From Clitopilus passeckerianus (taxonomy: Eukaryota; Basidiomycota; Agaricomycetes; Agaricales; Entolomataceae): DNA of 64,000 nt. Shown one piece after another: positions 44,401 through 59,524 of the stretch. The notes below the pieces were generated by a model, which saw only the letters and a list, made by a program, of their open reading frames with translations, did not search any database and was not told the DNA's origin. Numbering within the stretch: position 1 is the stretch's first letter; every line of letters begins with the position of its first letter. The DNA is taken from assembly GCA_944990035.1 (NCBI GenBank), contig CALYLX010000140.1:248001-312000 (forward strand), given 5' to 3'. Position numbers and translations under genes: made by a program.

Positions 44401-47400
44401 TTATCCATAGCCGCCTTGATCACCCTTCCCACCTCCAACAGCACCTCTCCCCTTCACGTTCCCTCCGCCAACAGTAGCGGGCACACTCTTATCTGGACCT
44501 TCTTCATAACCCTTCGCACCATCCCAGTCATCTTCGTTTCCTTCCTGACCCTTCTCCACCGCCTTCACACCACCCTTTCCACTTGCAGCAAGCGCTGCTC
44601 TCTCCCTAGCCCTCCTTCGCCTCTTCAAAATCTTCTTCCTGTTCTTGACCGCCTTCTTATAGCTCCCTCCCGACTCTTTGGATCCTCCATAAAACAGCGC
44701 ATATTCACAATATGCGCAGATCCACTCGTCAGCGGGGTTCGTCAACGGAAGTCCAGAACCATCCGTGTTGTTGGCGGGGGCAGAATGTCTCTTCCCCTTC
44801 TTCTTTGGAGCGATTTCTGCGCTCAGAAACCTCACAGGGATAGGCCATCCCAAGACATCGCCAGGTCCACCATTTCCTCCTCCACCAGCGGATGCTGGTA
44901 ACCGCGAAGGAACATAGTTCCTGAGATGGTGAGGATTGGAGGCGTTCGCCAGTGCGCTACGTTTCTTCTTTTTCTTCGAAGTCGTCGCTGGAACTGGACT
45001 TTGCTTTCCTCCCTGGGGAGGCGGAGTAGCCTGGGCAGAGTTTGTCGAATTTGTCCCAGTAGTGGGTGCCGGAGTAGGAGCAGGCTGAGCCCCACCCTTT
45101 CCAGATGTCGTAGGACCAGACCCAATCGTTGCAGGAGGTGGAAGGGTTCCAGGCATGACGTTCGTCGTCTCCCCACTAATGGGGTCGATGAACTTGGCTT
45201 CTTCACCTGCACCGACGCCTCCGGACACATTTCGTGCAGCATTGGCCACAGCTCGCTGTGCTTTCTTCGACTTGGGGCCTTTCCGTGGCGAGGCTCCTTT
45301 TGCCGAAGAGATACTATTCGAGGCGTTGTGGGATTTGGTTGATGCCCCGCCTTTGGTGGCAGCCTTGTTGGATTGACGAGCGAGTTCGGCTTCAAATCGG
45401 TTACGCCAGGCGGTGGCTTCTTCTTGAGTTGCTACCGCACGTTCTCCGGCTGGTGGGAAAGGCAAAGAAAGGAGAAAATGAGAAAATGTCCGAAAGGAAG
45501 TAGGGACAGTCGCAAAATGAAGTTAACAGGGAATCGAGGACGAAAAATGCCATAACACCGTGAAGCAGGCAAAGTGGGAAGCAAAGCAAGGAAAAAATAT
45601 TCTTACCAGCACTCTCCCACCTAAACACAAACGCCTTCAAAACCGGAAAGGGCATCTGGTCCGGATGCCTGGGAACCTTCTTCGCCACCCGTCCCAACCT
45701 CACACACGTCCTCTTCGACAACTTCATCTTCTCTCCCTTCTCATTCACCGGAGCCGGCAGTTGTTTCTTCCCTCCAGCTGGCACACCTTTATTCCCTCCC
45801 GCATTGACCAAGGAGGAATTAACCAAAGGCCTCAAACAAGCCGTGAGCAGGGCCTGTTCCATAGCCAGGCCCGCATCGGATTTCGGAACAGGCTGGGGTG
45901 GCGGTGGCGCATTTGAATTTCGTTTGCTTGGATGAGCAGGCATGGGAGGAGGTTGACTCAGGTCTGGTGCATTAGGTGGAGGACCTAATGCAGCCGCTAG
46001 CTGTCTTCTCCGAGAAGCCACAAGTTCCTTCCTCTGAAGAGCCGCAAGGGTAGCAGCGGTGAGTTTACTCTTCTTCTTAGCTGCAAGGAGCAGGCTTAGA
46101 CTTGAGTGCTGTTGAGGGAGAGGTCGAGGATCGCCTGAACCTGCGCCTGAGGGGGTGACAGGTCGGTCGTAAGTTCCTCGGCCGTCGGGGTCTTCGTCGT
46201 CATCTTCCAAACGACGAGTATACTGTCCCCGTCTGGCTGAACCTCTGCCCGTATCCCCACCGCCTCCTCCTATACCACCCAACGCACCCAACATCCCAGC
46301 AGCCAACTCATCAATCTCAGCCTCCAGCCCTCCCAGCCCTCCAGGTATCCCAGCACCACCACCTCCGTGTCCATTCCCATTCCCAGAATCCACAGTGGCA
46401 AAATCCAAATCCAACAAATCGCCTTCCGCAGTCCCTCGTCCGCCGAGTAACCTTCCATGAGCATTGGCAGGTACCTTTCGTTTCTTGTTATTATTAGGTC
46501 CATTTCTCTGTCCGTAATCACTGTCCCGGTCGGCGTCTCGATAGCGATCGTAGTAGTCCCGATCCGATTCTGTAGCAGCCGCACTGGGAGCAGAAGCGGT
46601 TGAAGCGGCCACCGCTTGCTGTCGTTGGTAAGCCCAATGAAGGTAGTCCGTTGCAGCGCTCGAAGTTGGCACTGGAGCTCCACCACCACTACCAGTGGTC
46701 ATACCCGCCGTACCGAGGCTGTATCCGAGGCCTAGGCCGATATTGTGGGCTTGCGCATAGAGCGACGACGGGGACGGCAACGGGATATTAGTCGGGGGAG
46801 GAAGTGTCACTTCTTCCCCATCACCCGCATTGGCAACGGCAGGTCCTAAAGGGGGCAGTTCCAACCCCGTCTGAGCACCTCCACCTGAACCTGCGCCTGA
46901 TGGAAGCGGTGGTGGAGGGCCCAAGATGCTACTGAGTAAATGGGAAGGGGGACGTGCGTTCATCGGGGGAAATCCTGCCGGCATAGGCATAGGCATAGGA
47001 GGCGGCAGCTGGTGGGACGCTTGAGTCTGAAGCGGGAAGCCTGCAGGAGGCATAGGCGGAATTTGGGAGTGCGCAGCATAGTACGACTGCATCCTCGCAC
47101 TCAACGTCTCTGCATGCGCCAGGAGCTCTTCAGCAGTGGCTTCAGGTCCAGGCAGCTGCAGCCCCTCGAGCGACGCTAAGAACCCGGTCGTAGCTCTGTG
47201 CAAAAGCTCCTGCTGTCGTTGTTCCTCCTCCCTAGACACAGGAGGCGGAAGGTGGGGGAGAAAGTAAGGCGGAAAAGGTCGGCCGCCGCCGCCGCCATGC
47301 CCTGGCCCTCCAGGATCAGTAGGAATCGTCCCAGCGGCAGTAGCAGCATTAGAGCTCGCCACAGCTGGATTCCGGTATGCCCAGTGGTGCTGGGTCGTAC

Positions 47401-47596
47401 CCTCCTCTCCTTGCTCGTCACCACCCTGACCAGGTGAGATTCCAGCAGGAGGATATCCAGTATTGTAAGGAGCCATACGCCTGCGCTTGGATATCGGGAG
47501 TGGCTTCACCCTTCGGAAGCCCGGAAACGAGTCTGCGCCGTCAAACACGGGCGATGGGGGCCCATGATGGTACATCGAATACGCTGGGGATGTCAT
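44401..47596 (-). CDS. large low-complexity protein with a C-terminal C-x2-C motif
   Basis: Two exons (47596-45607, 45449-44401) around a 157-base intron give 1,012 residues in phase. Most of the protein is Pro/Gly/Ser/Ala-rich. More ordered parts are a helix REEEQRQQELLHRATTGFLA, a basic helical region SKLTAATLAALQRKELVASR, and a conserved-looking block KLSKRTCVRLGRVAKKVPRH, FPVLKAFVFRWESA and EATAWRNRFEAELARQSNKA. Near the end DEWICAYCEYALFYGG holds a C-x2-C pair, followed by a strongly basic stretch KNRKKILKRRRRARERAALA. This suggests a nuclear, RNA- or DNA-associated protein. I do not recognise the family. An open frame on the other strand is a codon-bias shadow. Confidence 0.65.
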
Positions 47597-49464
47597 TGGT
47601 CACTTCTGAATGAAATGACGGCCCCTGGTCGAGATGAGGGGAGTATGTCCGATGTCGTTCTTGGGTCGTCGTCGGTACGGTGCCACAGTGTCGGGTGGGT
47701 TGTCCGTTCCGTTGTTGCCGTAGAATAGGATTCGTCACGATGAGTTGGGCAGATGAATGAAAGAACGGATAGTCCTTTTCACTTCTGTTATCCAAGAAGT
47801 TGTCCTGGCGCTTGAGCAGTCGGTTTCTGAAGTCAAAAGTGCAACGTATGAGTGTCTGATGAAAACGATGATTACGGAGATGGGAAAAACGATGAGAACT
47901 GGCTGGCAATGATATGAAAAATAATTTCACCCCGCTTCAGGTCGTCTCAGTGAAAGAACAACACCGAACAATACTCGAGTGACGTGGAAGCCCAGCCAAA
48001 TGAATACAGAACCTGACAGACACATACCTTTGACAATCAACGCTTGTCTTCCGTAATTCTCCTATCCAAGTCCGTATAAATTTCTATCAGTCTTTTGTTT
48101 CGTTTCCAAGAAATAGTCAAAGTCGTAGTCGATGAGTGTAGTCGCTTCCTTTCAAGAATTAGGAAGCCAAGCAAGCCACAACCTCGTGCTGGCTCGTTCG
48201 GTGGTGGTGCACAACAAATCGTATCAATGCGCCGTAAGGGTCTATTCCGATCCCAGAAAAACTCCTCGAATCTTTCAAAACGTTTACCTGGTCAATTCGA
48301 ATTCTTACAATTGCATTCAAGTCAGCCAAAGATTCGATCGATATCATATTTGTTATTGCCATTATCGACCCATCGCAGAAACAGTAAAAATATATCATGG
48401 ACTCGGATAACAAACGGAAAAGAAAAGAGAACATAAGTCGGCATAGGTGAAAGAATAGAGTCTCAGCGAATCATACAAAGGTAACAATACAAAGGGGAGA
48501 AAAGAAAAAGTTCGTTATGCGATGCTCGTAAAATGCGGGAATAATAAAAGTAACAGTCTCGTATCGTACGGGTGGTAGGCAGAAAAACTCTAGTAAAAAC
48601 ATCACTTCAGTCCGTTCTTGGTCGAGGTATGCAGGTAGACGAGTGCAACAAAAAATGAAAACTAGAAAGTTCATGTGATCGCAATACATTGTAATGGGGG
48701 AGGGAGGGGTGGGTATAAATTCGAATGCAGAAACAAATGCAGTAAAACACAAATGGTGCAGAAGAAAAGCGGGGGGTGCAAAAAAATGTATCGCGAAACA
48801 TAATGATATTGTAACACACGTCGACGACGAAGTAAAGCAGACTGTCATGAAGAATAAAACCTTTGCGCTCTGCGCCGCTCGGTGCGCACCAACCCACAGG
48901 ATGATGTAAAGATGATAGGCGCGTCTTCTCTAGTTGTATAGTTCGAAAAATGGCCGGATGAATTCGGTGGGGGAGGACCCTTCCCGCGTCTAGAGTGGGT
49001 ATAAATGCGAAATGCAAATGCCGTATGCTTGATGCGGGGTGAAAGTCCAAATTGTTCAGAAAACGCGTCTATCGTCTATATTGATTGTCGAATGTGAAAG
49101 ATGTTGAAGAATTATACGTCCTCCAGCGTTATTATAGCCTTGTCATTACTCGTTCATCGAGGGAATTATAGTGTAGTGGTGTAATGGTGTTGAGCGATAA
49201 CAATGCAATGTTGGAGTGCGGAGTGCGTGTCTAGTCGTAATGTTGTTCAGGACAGGTTGGCGAGAGCGCGAGCAGCGAAGAAATAGCACGAGACGAGACG
49301 AGACATGAGAGAGCAGCGCATGCGAGAGGGGAGGGAGGGGAAAGATAGGAGAAATCCAGGCAGAGACGGTTATTTTTTTCGGGGGTTTGCGGCTGTTTCT
49401 GAGGAGGGGCAATGGCAAGTTGCGAGACGAAGAAATTCTAGGGAGGACACCCAACAACAATGGT
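47597..49464. other. promoter of the low-complexity gene and DED1 3' flank
   Basis: A pyrimidine-rich minus strand and A-rich plus strand fit a long DED1 3' UTR (about 48470-49464). The part near 47600-48100 is the upstream region of the minus-strand low-complexity gene. Frames in it have no motifs. Confidence 0.45.
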
Positions 49465-51635
<2,171 letters not shown>

Positions 51636-52339
51636 ATTAATGCTGAAAGTCGTAAAGTGCAAAGTTTTTTGCTTTTTAAACAAAGAAGAGTATGAATCTA
51701 TGCAGTTATAGATGGTGGTGGTTGGTGATCAAGACCTGGAGGCAGCGAAAAAAATGACTGCCATGGTGTTAGAGCTTGCATGACTAAGCAATACCCGCTA
51801 CCGAGTCCCGAGTCCCGACATCCGCACTGCAATGCCCCGTTTTTTGACAGATGGGCACTGGTTTACTCCATGATAACAAAGACTGCAGGCATCGCTAAAC
51901 ACCACGACCTGGTTGAACCCTATAATCGAGGCAGCGTCATAAACTCGAAATGGGACTTATTTCTGCCTCCTGTTCGGATGGTCCCACACATCTGCGCCTT
52001 CCCAGAGTAGTTATCGAGCTTACTCTTTGCGGAATCTAAGCCTGAAGGAAGGACTTTGGTGGCTTCGGTGCACTCCGAGACTCGGTATACCCACTAGCCA
52101 CTCCACGGGGTTCAAAATGATTTCTGTCACCTTCGCCGCTCGAACGCTCTCGCATATCTGGACCCTTTCTACTGTGTGCTAACTTCTATCTCTACTACCT
52201 ACCTCGCGCCGTGGACCAAAGCTAAAAACCTCGCGTCCATCCCAGAACCCAAATAGAGCTAACATTCACCTCGCTATCAGGCAGCTGTCATCTCACTTAC
52301 TTGGTTCCCATAACATAGTCATGCCGGTTAATTAATTTG
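51636..52339. other. DED1 upstream region
   Basis: Upstream region of DED1, with no supported frame. Pyrimidine-rich stretches on the minus strand near the start codon fit a promoter and leader. Confidence 0.45.
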
Positions 52340-53100
52340 ATGCTCTACCATTGACCTCATGAGGACTGAATCTGCGTCATAGGCAGGGATAAACTCTTGG
52401 GCCAGCTGCGCAGTGTGCTACATGTCGCAAGATGAATGATTAACTCAACCGACTTTGTCGGAATCTCACATAGGGTCGCAATTTCGTTCACTTGATGCTC
52501 ATTGGTGTCGTGGCTCAATGACTCGATGATTTCCTGATCGACAAAAGCCACTCTAAGTGAAATGTCCCTCACAACGACACTCGCGGTCGCATGATAGTTT
52601 GAACTTACACTCAGTGCCTGGACTTCATCGACTTAACAAACAATTTCTTGGTCCATAAAAGCCACTTCAGGTAGAACTCATTGGCCTCATGAGGATTGAT
52701 TCTGCGCCATGGGCAGGGATAAATTCTTGGGCTGGCTGCGTAGTGTGCTTCATGTCGCAAGATGAATGATAAACTCGACCGACTCCGTCGGAATCTCACA
52801 TCGCGCTGCAATTCCGTTCACTTGATACTCATGGCTGCCGTGGTTCAGCGCTCATTAACTAGATGATTTCCTGGTCCATGAAAGCCACTTCAAGTTCAAG
52901 TAAAATGACCATCACCAATCGACAACTGGACTCAGGGCCACTCACGAGTCGCATGATAATCCGAATGTACACGACACTTAGCGCTTGGGGTTCATCAACT
53001 CAATGATCTCCTGGTCGAGAAATACCACTTCAAGTAAAAACCTCCATCACCATCCAACAACGACACTTAGGCTCACATGATAACTCAAGCGTACGTTCCC
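52340..53100. repeat. degenerate tandem repeat array
   Basis: Two long imperfect units begin with CCTCATGAGGA (near 52357 and 52685, spacing about 328 bases). They run in parallel through GGCAGGGATAAA, GTCGCAAGATGAATGAT and GTCGGAATCTCACAT. A shorter module, TGATTTCCTGGTC followed by AAAGCCACTT, recurs about four times (near 52525, 52645, 52865, 53005), as does GTCGCATGATA. On the minus strand the units keep parallel protein readings (VAFVDQEIIE, then CEIPTKSVELIIHLAT) with different stops. No intact gene remains. Confidence 0.65.
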
Positions 53101-54452
53101 TAGTCAACCAACATTCCCCACCAGAGCGTCCTGATGTCAATGTGGACAGACGTCTTGCTTTTTGAAGGACTTTGATTGTCCTCGAACGATGGGAAAACAT
53201 AAAACTACGTATGTATGTAGAATCTACCTCGATCTTTGTCTTATTCTACGGCGGAAATTGGATCGTTTCTCGAGGGTCAACGTGTATAATGCCAGTGGAA
53301 ATCTCTTGTCCTGGGGTAATAAGGACTTCACACAGTGGGACGAATGTCCGCAGGTCCAGACCCGCCGCACATCGTTATGTCATGAGCGTCATGGTAATCG
53401 AAATTACGGCAGGCACCACGCTGCCACGCAAAGCTGAAGTTGTGGCGCAATTGTACCTCTTAACCATCTATCCATATGCACACTTCTTTGACAATAGCTT
53501 ACGGAAGTCGAGTAGGCTCTAGCAGCCCACAGTTCCTCACTTCCCAGACTTTTTGTGAATGCTTACTCGCAACTGAGTACGCAATTCTCCCAAGCCAACT
53601 TCCAAACTCTCACGTTCTTTTCTCACCACAACCAAAGATCTCGACATTGGTGCAGGGATTCAAAAGTATGTGGTCTCTTACTGGGCGCCGGGGTCTATTT
53701 TTTCCTGAACGTGCGCATCGAATGAAGATCGTTATTCCAACGTTGTTCCGTGTACCTTGGCAAATGCCATCTTTGACAGATATTATGATGATTATTTCAT
53801 TATTTTTCTCTCTCTCCCCTTCTCCTCCAACCTCTCCCGCGTAGCTTTATGTACATCCCGCTTAGCACTTCCCATCCGCTTCCTCCGCGTTAGTCTGGGC
53901 TTCTTTACTCGAAATAGAACACGATGATTGTCTAGGGTAGAGGAGTGCCACTGTCCCTGAAATAGCCTGAGAGTTGTCAGTATTTGAGTTTATTGATGAC
54001 TGTTACTCGGATCGGGGTTGATCGGGCCGAAAATCCATAAGGAGATATCAGCATCAACCAGACGTTGTAAGGCATGTGCCAGACTCTTGTTGGACGCTGG
54101 CTCTGTCTCCTGGCCTTTGAATTGCTATTGCTGCTGCCGCTTTTTGCCCACAACGATATCTAGGCTGAGCTATCCTACGCTTGAAGTCTAGTGTATAGTC
54201 TAAGAACTAGAACTGCTTGTGATCTCGAAAACAGGCGAGAAAAGATTGGTCAAACTCAACTGGTGCTTGCTAAAACGTGTGTTGTATCTTTTTAGGTTTT
54301 ATTGCCCATCTTATTGGATTTGGCATGTCCTTTTGATTCATTTTGGTCTAATAAATCACGGTAATTTGGTGAGTTATCGTTTTTATGTGTCAAAATAAAA
54401 CCGAGAATGGCAATTGACTGTGATAAATTACTGACCCCTTTGTTGGCAGAAA
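53101..54452. other. intergenic, 5' leader of the GATA gene
   Basis: Open frames of 90-120 codons near 53162-53522 lack motifs and conflict with each other. Just before the next start codon, GACCCCTTTGTTGGCAG (54433-54449) looks like an intron acceptor three bases ahead of the ATG, so a 5' UTR intron is likely. Confidence 0.4.
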
Positions 54453-56739
54453 ATGGCGTCAGACAAGCACTACGTTTCTTCGGACAGCAGATACGTCTAC
54501 CAGCATCCTCCACCGGTCCCGCCCTCGCACTCAGGCTCGACGATGGGCTCATCATACGCGGAATATAGCTACCCACCACCGCCCACCCAGCCAAACCACC
54601 AAATGCAACTGAACCAGTACGATAACTCGCAGAATCAATCGCGTCCAGTCCGCACGCCAAGCAGCGCAGCGCCTGTTAGTGCTGGTCCTCAATCACCACA
54701 TACACCCTATAATTCGTCCGGACCACATGCACCTTCGCATGCTCATGCCTATGTTCATCCGCCGCCGCCGCCTCCGCCCCAATATGCTGCCGTTCAAGGG
54801 CAAGGTGGTTACCTCTCGATTCCGCCTCCACCACCTCCACCACCGCACCATCAACAACAAGGCGGTTGGGGTCCTGCACTCTCGGGACCTCCGCCTTCGC
54901 AAGATGGCTGGGGACCCCCAGCCCAGCAAAATCAACCCCACCACCAGCAACCTCACTACGCACAACCTGGCTACCCCCAGCCACCCTCATCTTCTCATGG
55001 TCCTTCCGGTCCTGGTGGACCCCCACAGCCTCCAGCCCCTCCATCTCATCACCAACACTCCCATCCAAACCAAGGTACCTCTTCCCATCACCCAGAATAT
55101 ATCCAGCAACAGCAACACCCATCTCAAACGCCAAATCACACTCACACCCAGCAACATCAGCATCAGCAACACCCTCCACCACCATCACCTTATCCCAATG
55201 ATAGTCATACACAATCACGCTATCCGCCCGTTCCTGCTCCAGGAGGAAGCGGAAGGGCCCCTCCAGGCTCTGCTTCGTCCGCCGCGTCTTCGATAACGGG
55301 TGTTGCGCCTTCTGCGACGCTGAACACGCCATTATCTGCAACGCACCCGACCTTCGCGGGTAGAGGGCCACAGGGTATCGTTGGGCCCGGTGTTCCTGGG
55401 AATATCATGACTGGTCCGGGCGTTTCTGGTCCAAGTGCAAGTACGGGCGGTCCGGCAAGTTCGAGGAGGGAGAGAGGAAGTACACCTGTCTCTCCTGTAT
55501 CGCCGATCCATTCTGCGCATCCTACGCACGCTCCGCATAGTCAAAATGGACAAACTTCGAATGGTCCCCCAGTCCCTGCGTTGGATTTCATGAGTGTATG
55601 TCTGACTCATTAATCTTGACTGTTTCTGGGGTTGGTACTAATCTAATCTAATTTTCGGCAGATGCTGCACTCTTACCGAATGGTAATCGACGACGCACGC
55701 GATTTCTCAAATAACCTAGTCAACCTACCCCCACCGTCAGGCGGATCGTCCTCCCAATCGTCCTCCCAATCGTCACCCCAGCAACCACCCCTAATTCTTC
55801 CTCAAAATATGCTGCAAATGCTCGATAGAATGCTACACAACGCAACATCAGGCTCACAAACGCTCGAGACTGTCAAAATGAAACTCATCTCCCTCCCGCC
55901 TGGCACCCAGCCCAATCATCCCAGTTCCCAGCCGAGTCAGCAATCGGCGAGTATTTCGAGTCAACAACCGATGCATCCTCCCCCATCGCAGCAGACGTCA
56001 CCTGCAGTTGTGCAAGGCGGGTTGCCCGTTGGGTCTGGGTCTGCATCTGCCAAAACTAGCCCGAAGCATGAGCCACAAGATGGTGGTTATGGACCGATCG
56101 AGAGCAAGGCTCAGGTGAGTTTTTTCTCCTTTGCACTTCTTCATCCAGTTTCCTCATTCCGACTTCGTATTTGTATAGGCAGAAGCAAACATTCTCTCCC
56201 AAATGGACGGCAACCAACCCCTCCCTCTCCCAGCCGGGCAAGGCGAAGTGCAACGCTGCCTCGGATGCAAAGCTACCAGTACACCCGAGTGGAGAAGAGG
56301 ACCTTTAGGTCCAAGAACGCTGTGCAACGCCTGTGGCCTGGTATACGCGAAAATCATCAAGAGGAGGGTGAAGGACCAGGTGTCAACGGGTGGCAACGGT
56401 GGTGGAGCTAATGGTTCTTCCAAAACTTCTGGCTCGAACGTGGGTGCTGGGATGGGGCAAGGGCAGGGACAAGGACAAGGACAAGGGCATGGAGCCCCGA
56501 ACCATTCGCCTCCGTTGGGGAATCATCATCCAGGCGGCGGGAATATGTATCCGCCGTCTCACCCGCAGTCTAGGCCTTCGCATCATGGACAAGGGCATAT
56601 AGGCGGAGGGCATCGAAGACATGGAGGAGGGAGGGATGATAGTGATAGTGATGCGGATATGGAAAGGGATGAATTGGATGATTATGAGGTTGATCATCAT
56701 GGGGGGAGGGGAATGGCTGGGATTGAGAATGGGCGGTGA
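54453..56739 (+). CDS. GATA factor with a WC-2-type finger
   Basis: Three exons (54453-55595, 55662-56114, 56179-56739) give 718 residues in phase. The first 400 residues are Pro/His/Gln/Ser-rich. A short conserved block DFMSMLHSYRMVIDDARDFS spans the first junction. Near residue 550 is a single GATA finger with an 18-residue loop (CLGCKATSTPEWRRGPLGPR then TLCNACGLVYAKIIKRRVKD), the type found in WC-1/WC-2 and other single-finger fungal GATA proteins. The tail is Gly/His-rich and acidic. No PAS domain is visible, so it is probably not the light-sensor partner WC-2 itself, and the regulated genes are unknown. A nuclear role is inferred. A 5' UTR intron probably ends three bases before the start codon. 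Confidence 0.82.
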
Positions 56740-59524
56740 GAGAGGTGTGGAAAATATGGGGAGAGCAAGGCGAGGAGGATTGGTGACGAGGTCGCCAACC
56801 ATGCATCTGAACATGCAGATACTTGGATCAACTCCTTTCTTCCAAGGCTCTTCCACAATCCTTGGTCCCCAGCGGGCCTTCGTTCCGGTTCTTTCTTCGA
56901 TATCGTTACAGGTCACCATTGCTGGCCTCTCCTATCTTTCGATTATTTCTCGACGGGCTCTCGGGCTGATTAAAATTTATATCTCCTTGTATGGACTACT
57001 AGCTGTCTAATGCTCCTATGTGTGCTTTTTTGTTGTATGTGTACTTACAGATCATAATCTTTTGCTTCATGTATCTGGGATATCTTTCGTGTTACTTTCG
57101 CCACTACGCTCTCATTCTCGTTGCGATGCTACTATTGACTCCAGCTTTGTTTGTTGGTACCTTACATTCGAATACCTTATACTTTCTTGTGGTAATCCAC
57201 GCACCCATAAATGACTGGAACACTCGTAGATTATGGTCCTACCTTTTTCTCGTACAAAGTTTTCGAATATACGACGCACGTTCCTTCTTTGACACACAGC
57301 TCCACTAGTTTCTCGTGTCTTTATACTTAGTTCCGTGCTTCCTGGACCTTTGTCGCTTTACACGGCCAATGCACGGTATACTTGATTGCCCATATGCCGT
57401 CCGTTTTGAGAGTGCCCAAACAGTCAGCGGAACAAAGACTGACATCCCCCTGGATGTATTTTGACAAGGACAATAGTGCCTTGTGGGAGCGAACATGCCT
57501 TCGAATGATAGAAAGGTCTGGCCTGGCTCTGGCTGGCTGGCTTTTCGGTGTGGGTTCTGGCTTGGATGTGATGATTTTTCCCCTGGAGCTTTCTCATCGC
57601 AACAGATACAGATGTTTCCATGATGCAAGTATCTTTGAGATCAGTGCCTATCTCTGTTGTACACCTCAAGGCACGGATGGAACTACATACTGACACAGTC
57701 TGTGATTCCCGTCAAGGTTGAGTTGAGCGTAGTGTCAGCGTAACGTTCGCGCTGGTAGGGTTCCAAGCGAAGGTCGGTACCGATACGATTTGGCAAACAG
57801 GTTTTTGCGCATTTGCAATTGCTCTCCATCCCGGTCAACCCCAGGGGGTACGCATAAGTGTTCATTTCACCCGACCCGCTTGCAAACTCGCACATCGGTA
57901 TTTGCTTCTACCAGCACGTCTTCCCACCAAACCCTTTCCAAGCACTAACCAATGCAGCGGTAGTCGACTTTGGTGACAGGAGAACATATGCAAACCTCGG
58001 CCAAACTTTGAAGCCCGAAGTACCTTCCACTCACGATATCTCCATTTTATCGACGATCCATTCATTCCTGAAATTCCCTCCTATGTGTAGATGGAGAAGG
58101 GAGGTCCCAACCTGTCCCTGAACCGGTCTTGCCCTGACTTTCGGAAGGCGAAGATCGAGATAAAATTAGGGAATAATCGCTGCTCAATACGGTTAGCGTT
58201 CCATTCCTCACACCGATCAATGTGCAGGTTCGTCTACCGCTTCCTTCCTGTCAACGATAAGTGTAGCCCAGTGGCTCTATAGCCATGTAGCATATGGTAT
58301 CCTCCTTCCCATGGAAGGTCAAATTCTTACAAACCTAAAGGGGGATTTGCAATTCAAAGCCTTACATGTTCAATGCAGACACCCCAAATTAAATCAAAGA
58401 AGCCTTTTACCCTTACAAGCCGCCAGTGCGCCACAACTTCGTGAGGAAATTGTGAACCCTTACTGTCGGTTGTGTTGGAGGGTAAAACAGGCCGAATTGA
58501 ATTGTAGCAATGTGGGTGAGGGATAAAATTATCTTTTCTTGCTATTCCTTACGACGCCGTTGCTGGATCTCACGAGAAGTCCGAATTGCAGTCATCATTG
58601 CCCCTAGAGTTCGGTCAATGCGACGACCCTCTTCAGACCGTGTCCCTCGCGGCAAGCTCACTGGCGCTGACAAGAAGCGTCTGTTGCAAGAGCAACTGAT
58701 TCCGCTCTGGTCTGGAGTGTGACCTAGCAATGTCGCCAACGGGCCTGTACATGCCTGTACAGCCAGACCGCAGGCTTCCAGCCTTCAGCGCTCAGCTTCA
58801 ATCACAATCAAAAGCCATGATTGTAACTTCTCTTTTCCTCCCTTGCCGTATACAAGTACCGATTTTTCGTTCCTAACGTCACAAAGCCCATATGCTGCCC
58901 TCCTCCGAGAGTCTTGACCCACTCTCCCACGTCTTCAGGATCTTGAACCTCTGGAGATAGGGACAACGGGCCGGAATCGCAATCTTTCATGGTTATGGAT
59001 CCATTAAGTGTGGATGAGAAGTTCATCAAGATTCAAAAACATTTGTAACCGAATACTTCTCCGAGTACCCTCTTGTCCGGGCGTTTGACTACGGACTAGG
59101 TACTAGGGACCGGTTCTATGTCAAAGGAGAAACTTGTGACCATGGTGGTTTTTAGTACACGGGATATCCGTGAGGGAATACCCCAGTTGGGAGGATCGAT
59201 ATCTAAAGGATATCTAACGATTAAATGACGTTGACACACCCCGGTCACTCAACATCTGACTATATTGACTACTCCAGTCCCAATGTCGAGATCATGCGCG
59301 CTAGCATGTGCGACGTGCAAGGCAGATAGTCGGGTTATGTCGATACAGAAGTTGTAACCAGTGGTGGTCAGAAGATGAGAAACGAGTCCGAATGTATTGA
59401 TAGCAGCTGAATATAGAGAATTACATCTACAAATGTAATCATAATAATAAGACAAATCTAGTCGTAATAACATGTGGTAAGGCAAAGGGAAGAAGATGAG
59501 GAAACGGAGCCCGTTGCCAATCCG
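56740..59524. other. long gene-poor stretch
   Basis: The first 500 bases are T-rich and look like the 3' UTR of the GATA gene. Between about 57300 and 59250 only short unsupported frames occur on both strands. No tRNA, repeat or transposon-like ORF was recognised. A small RNA gene could be missed by eye. Confidence 0.4.

Noticed and set aside
44398..45503. Several plus-strand frames opposite the low-complexity gene
   Set aside because: They mirror GC-rich biased codons of the minus gene and show no splice logic.
53162..53522. Two overlapping plus frames of 91-116 codons that at first looked like a fungal membrane protein start
   Set aside because: No continuous hydrophobic pattern, no intron model and no downstream exons.
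54676..55371. 231-codon minus frame and plus alternative frames over the Pro/His-rich GATA gene
   Set aside because: Shadows of low-complexity repeats; the sense frame joins perfectly to the GATA finger exon.
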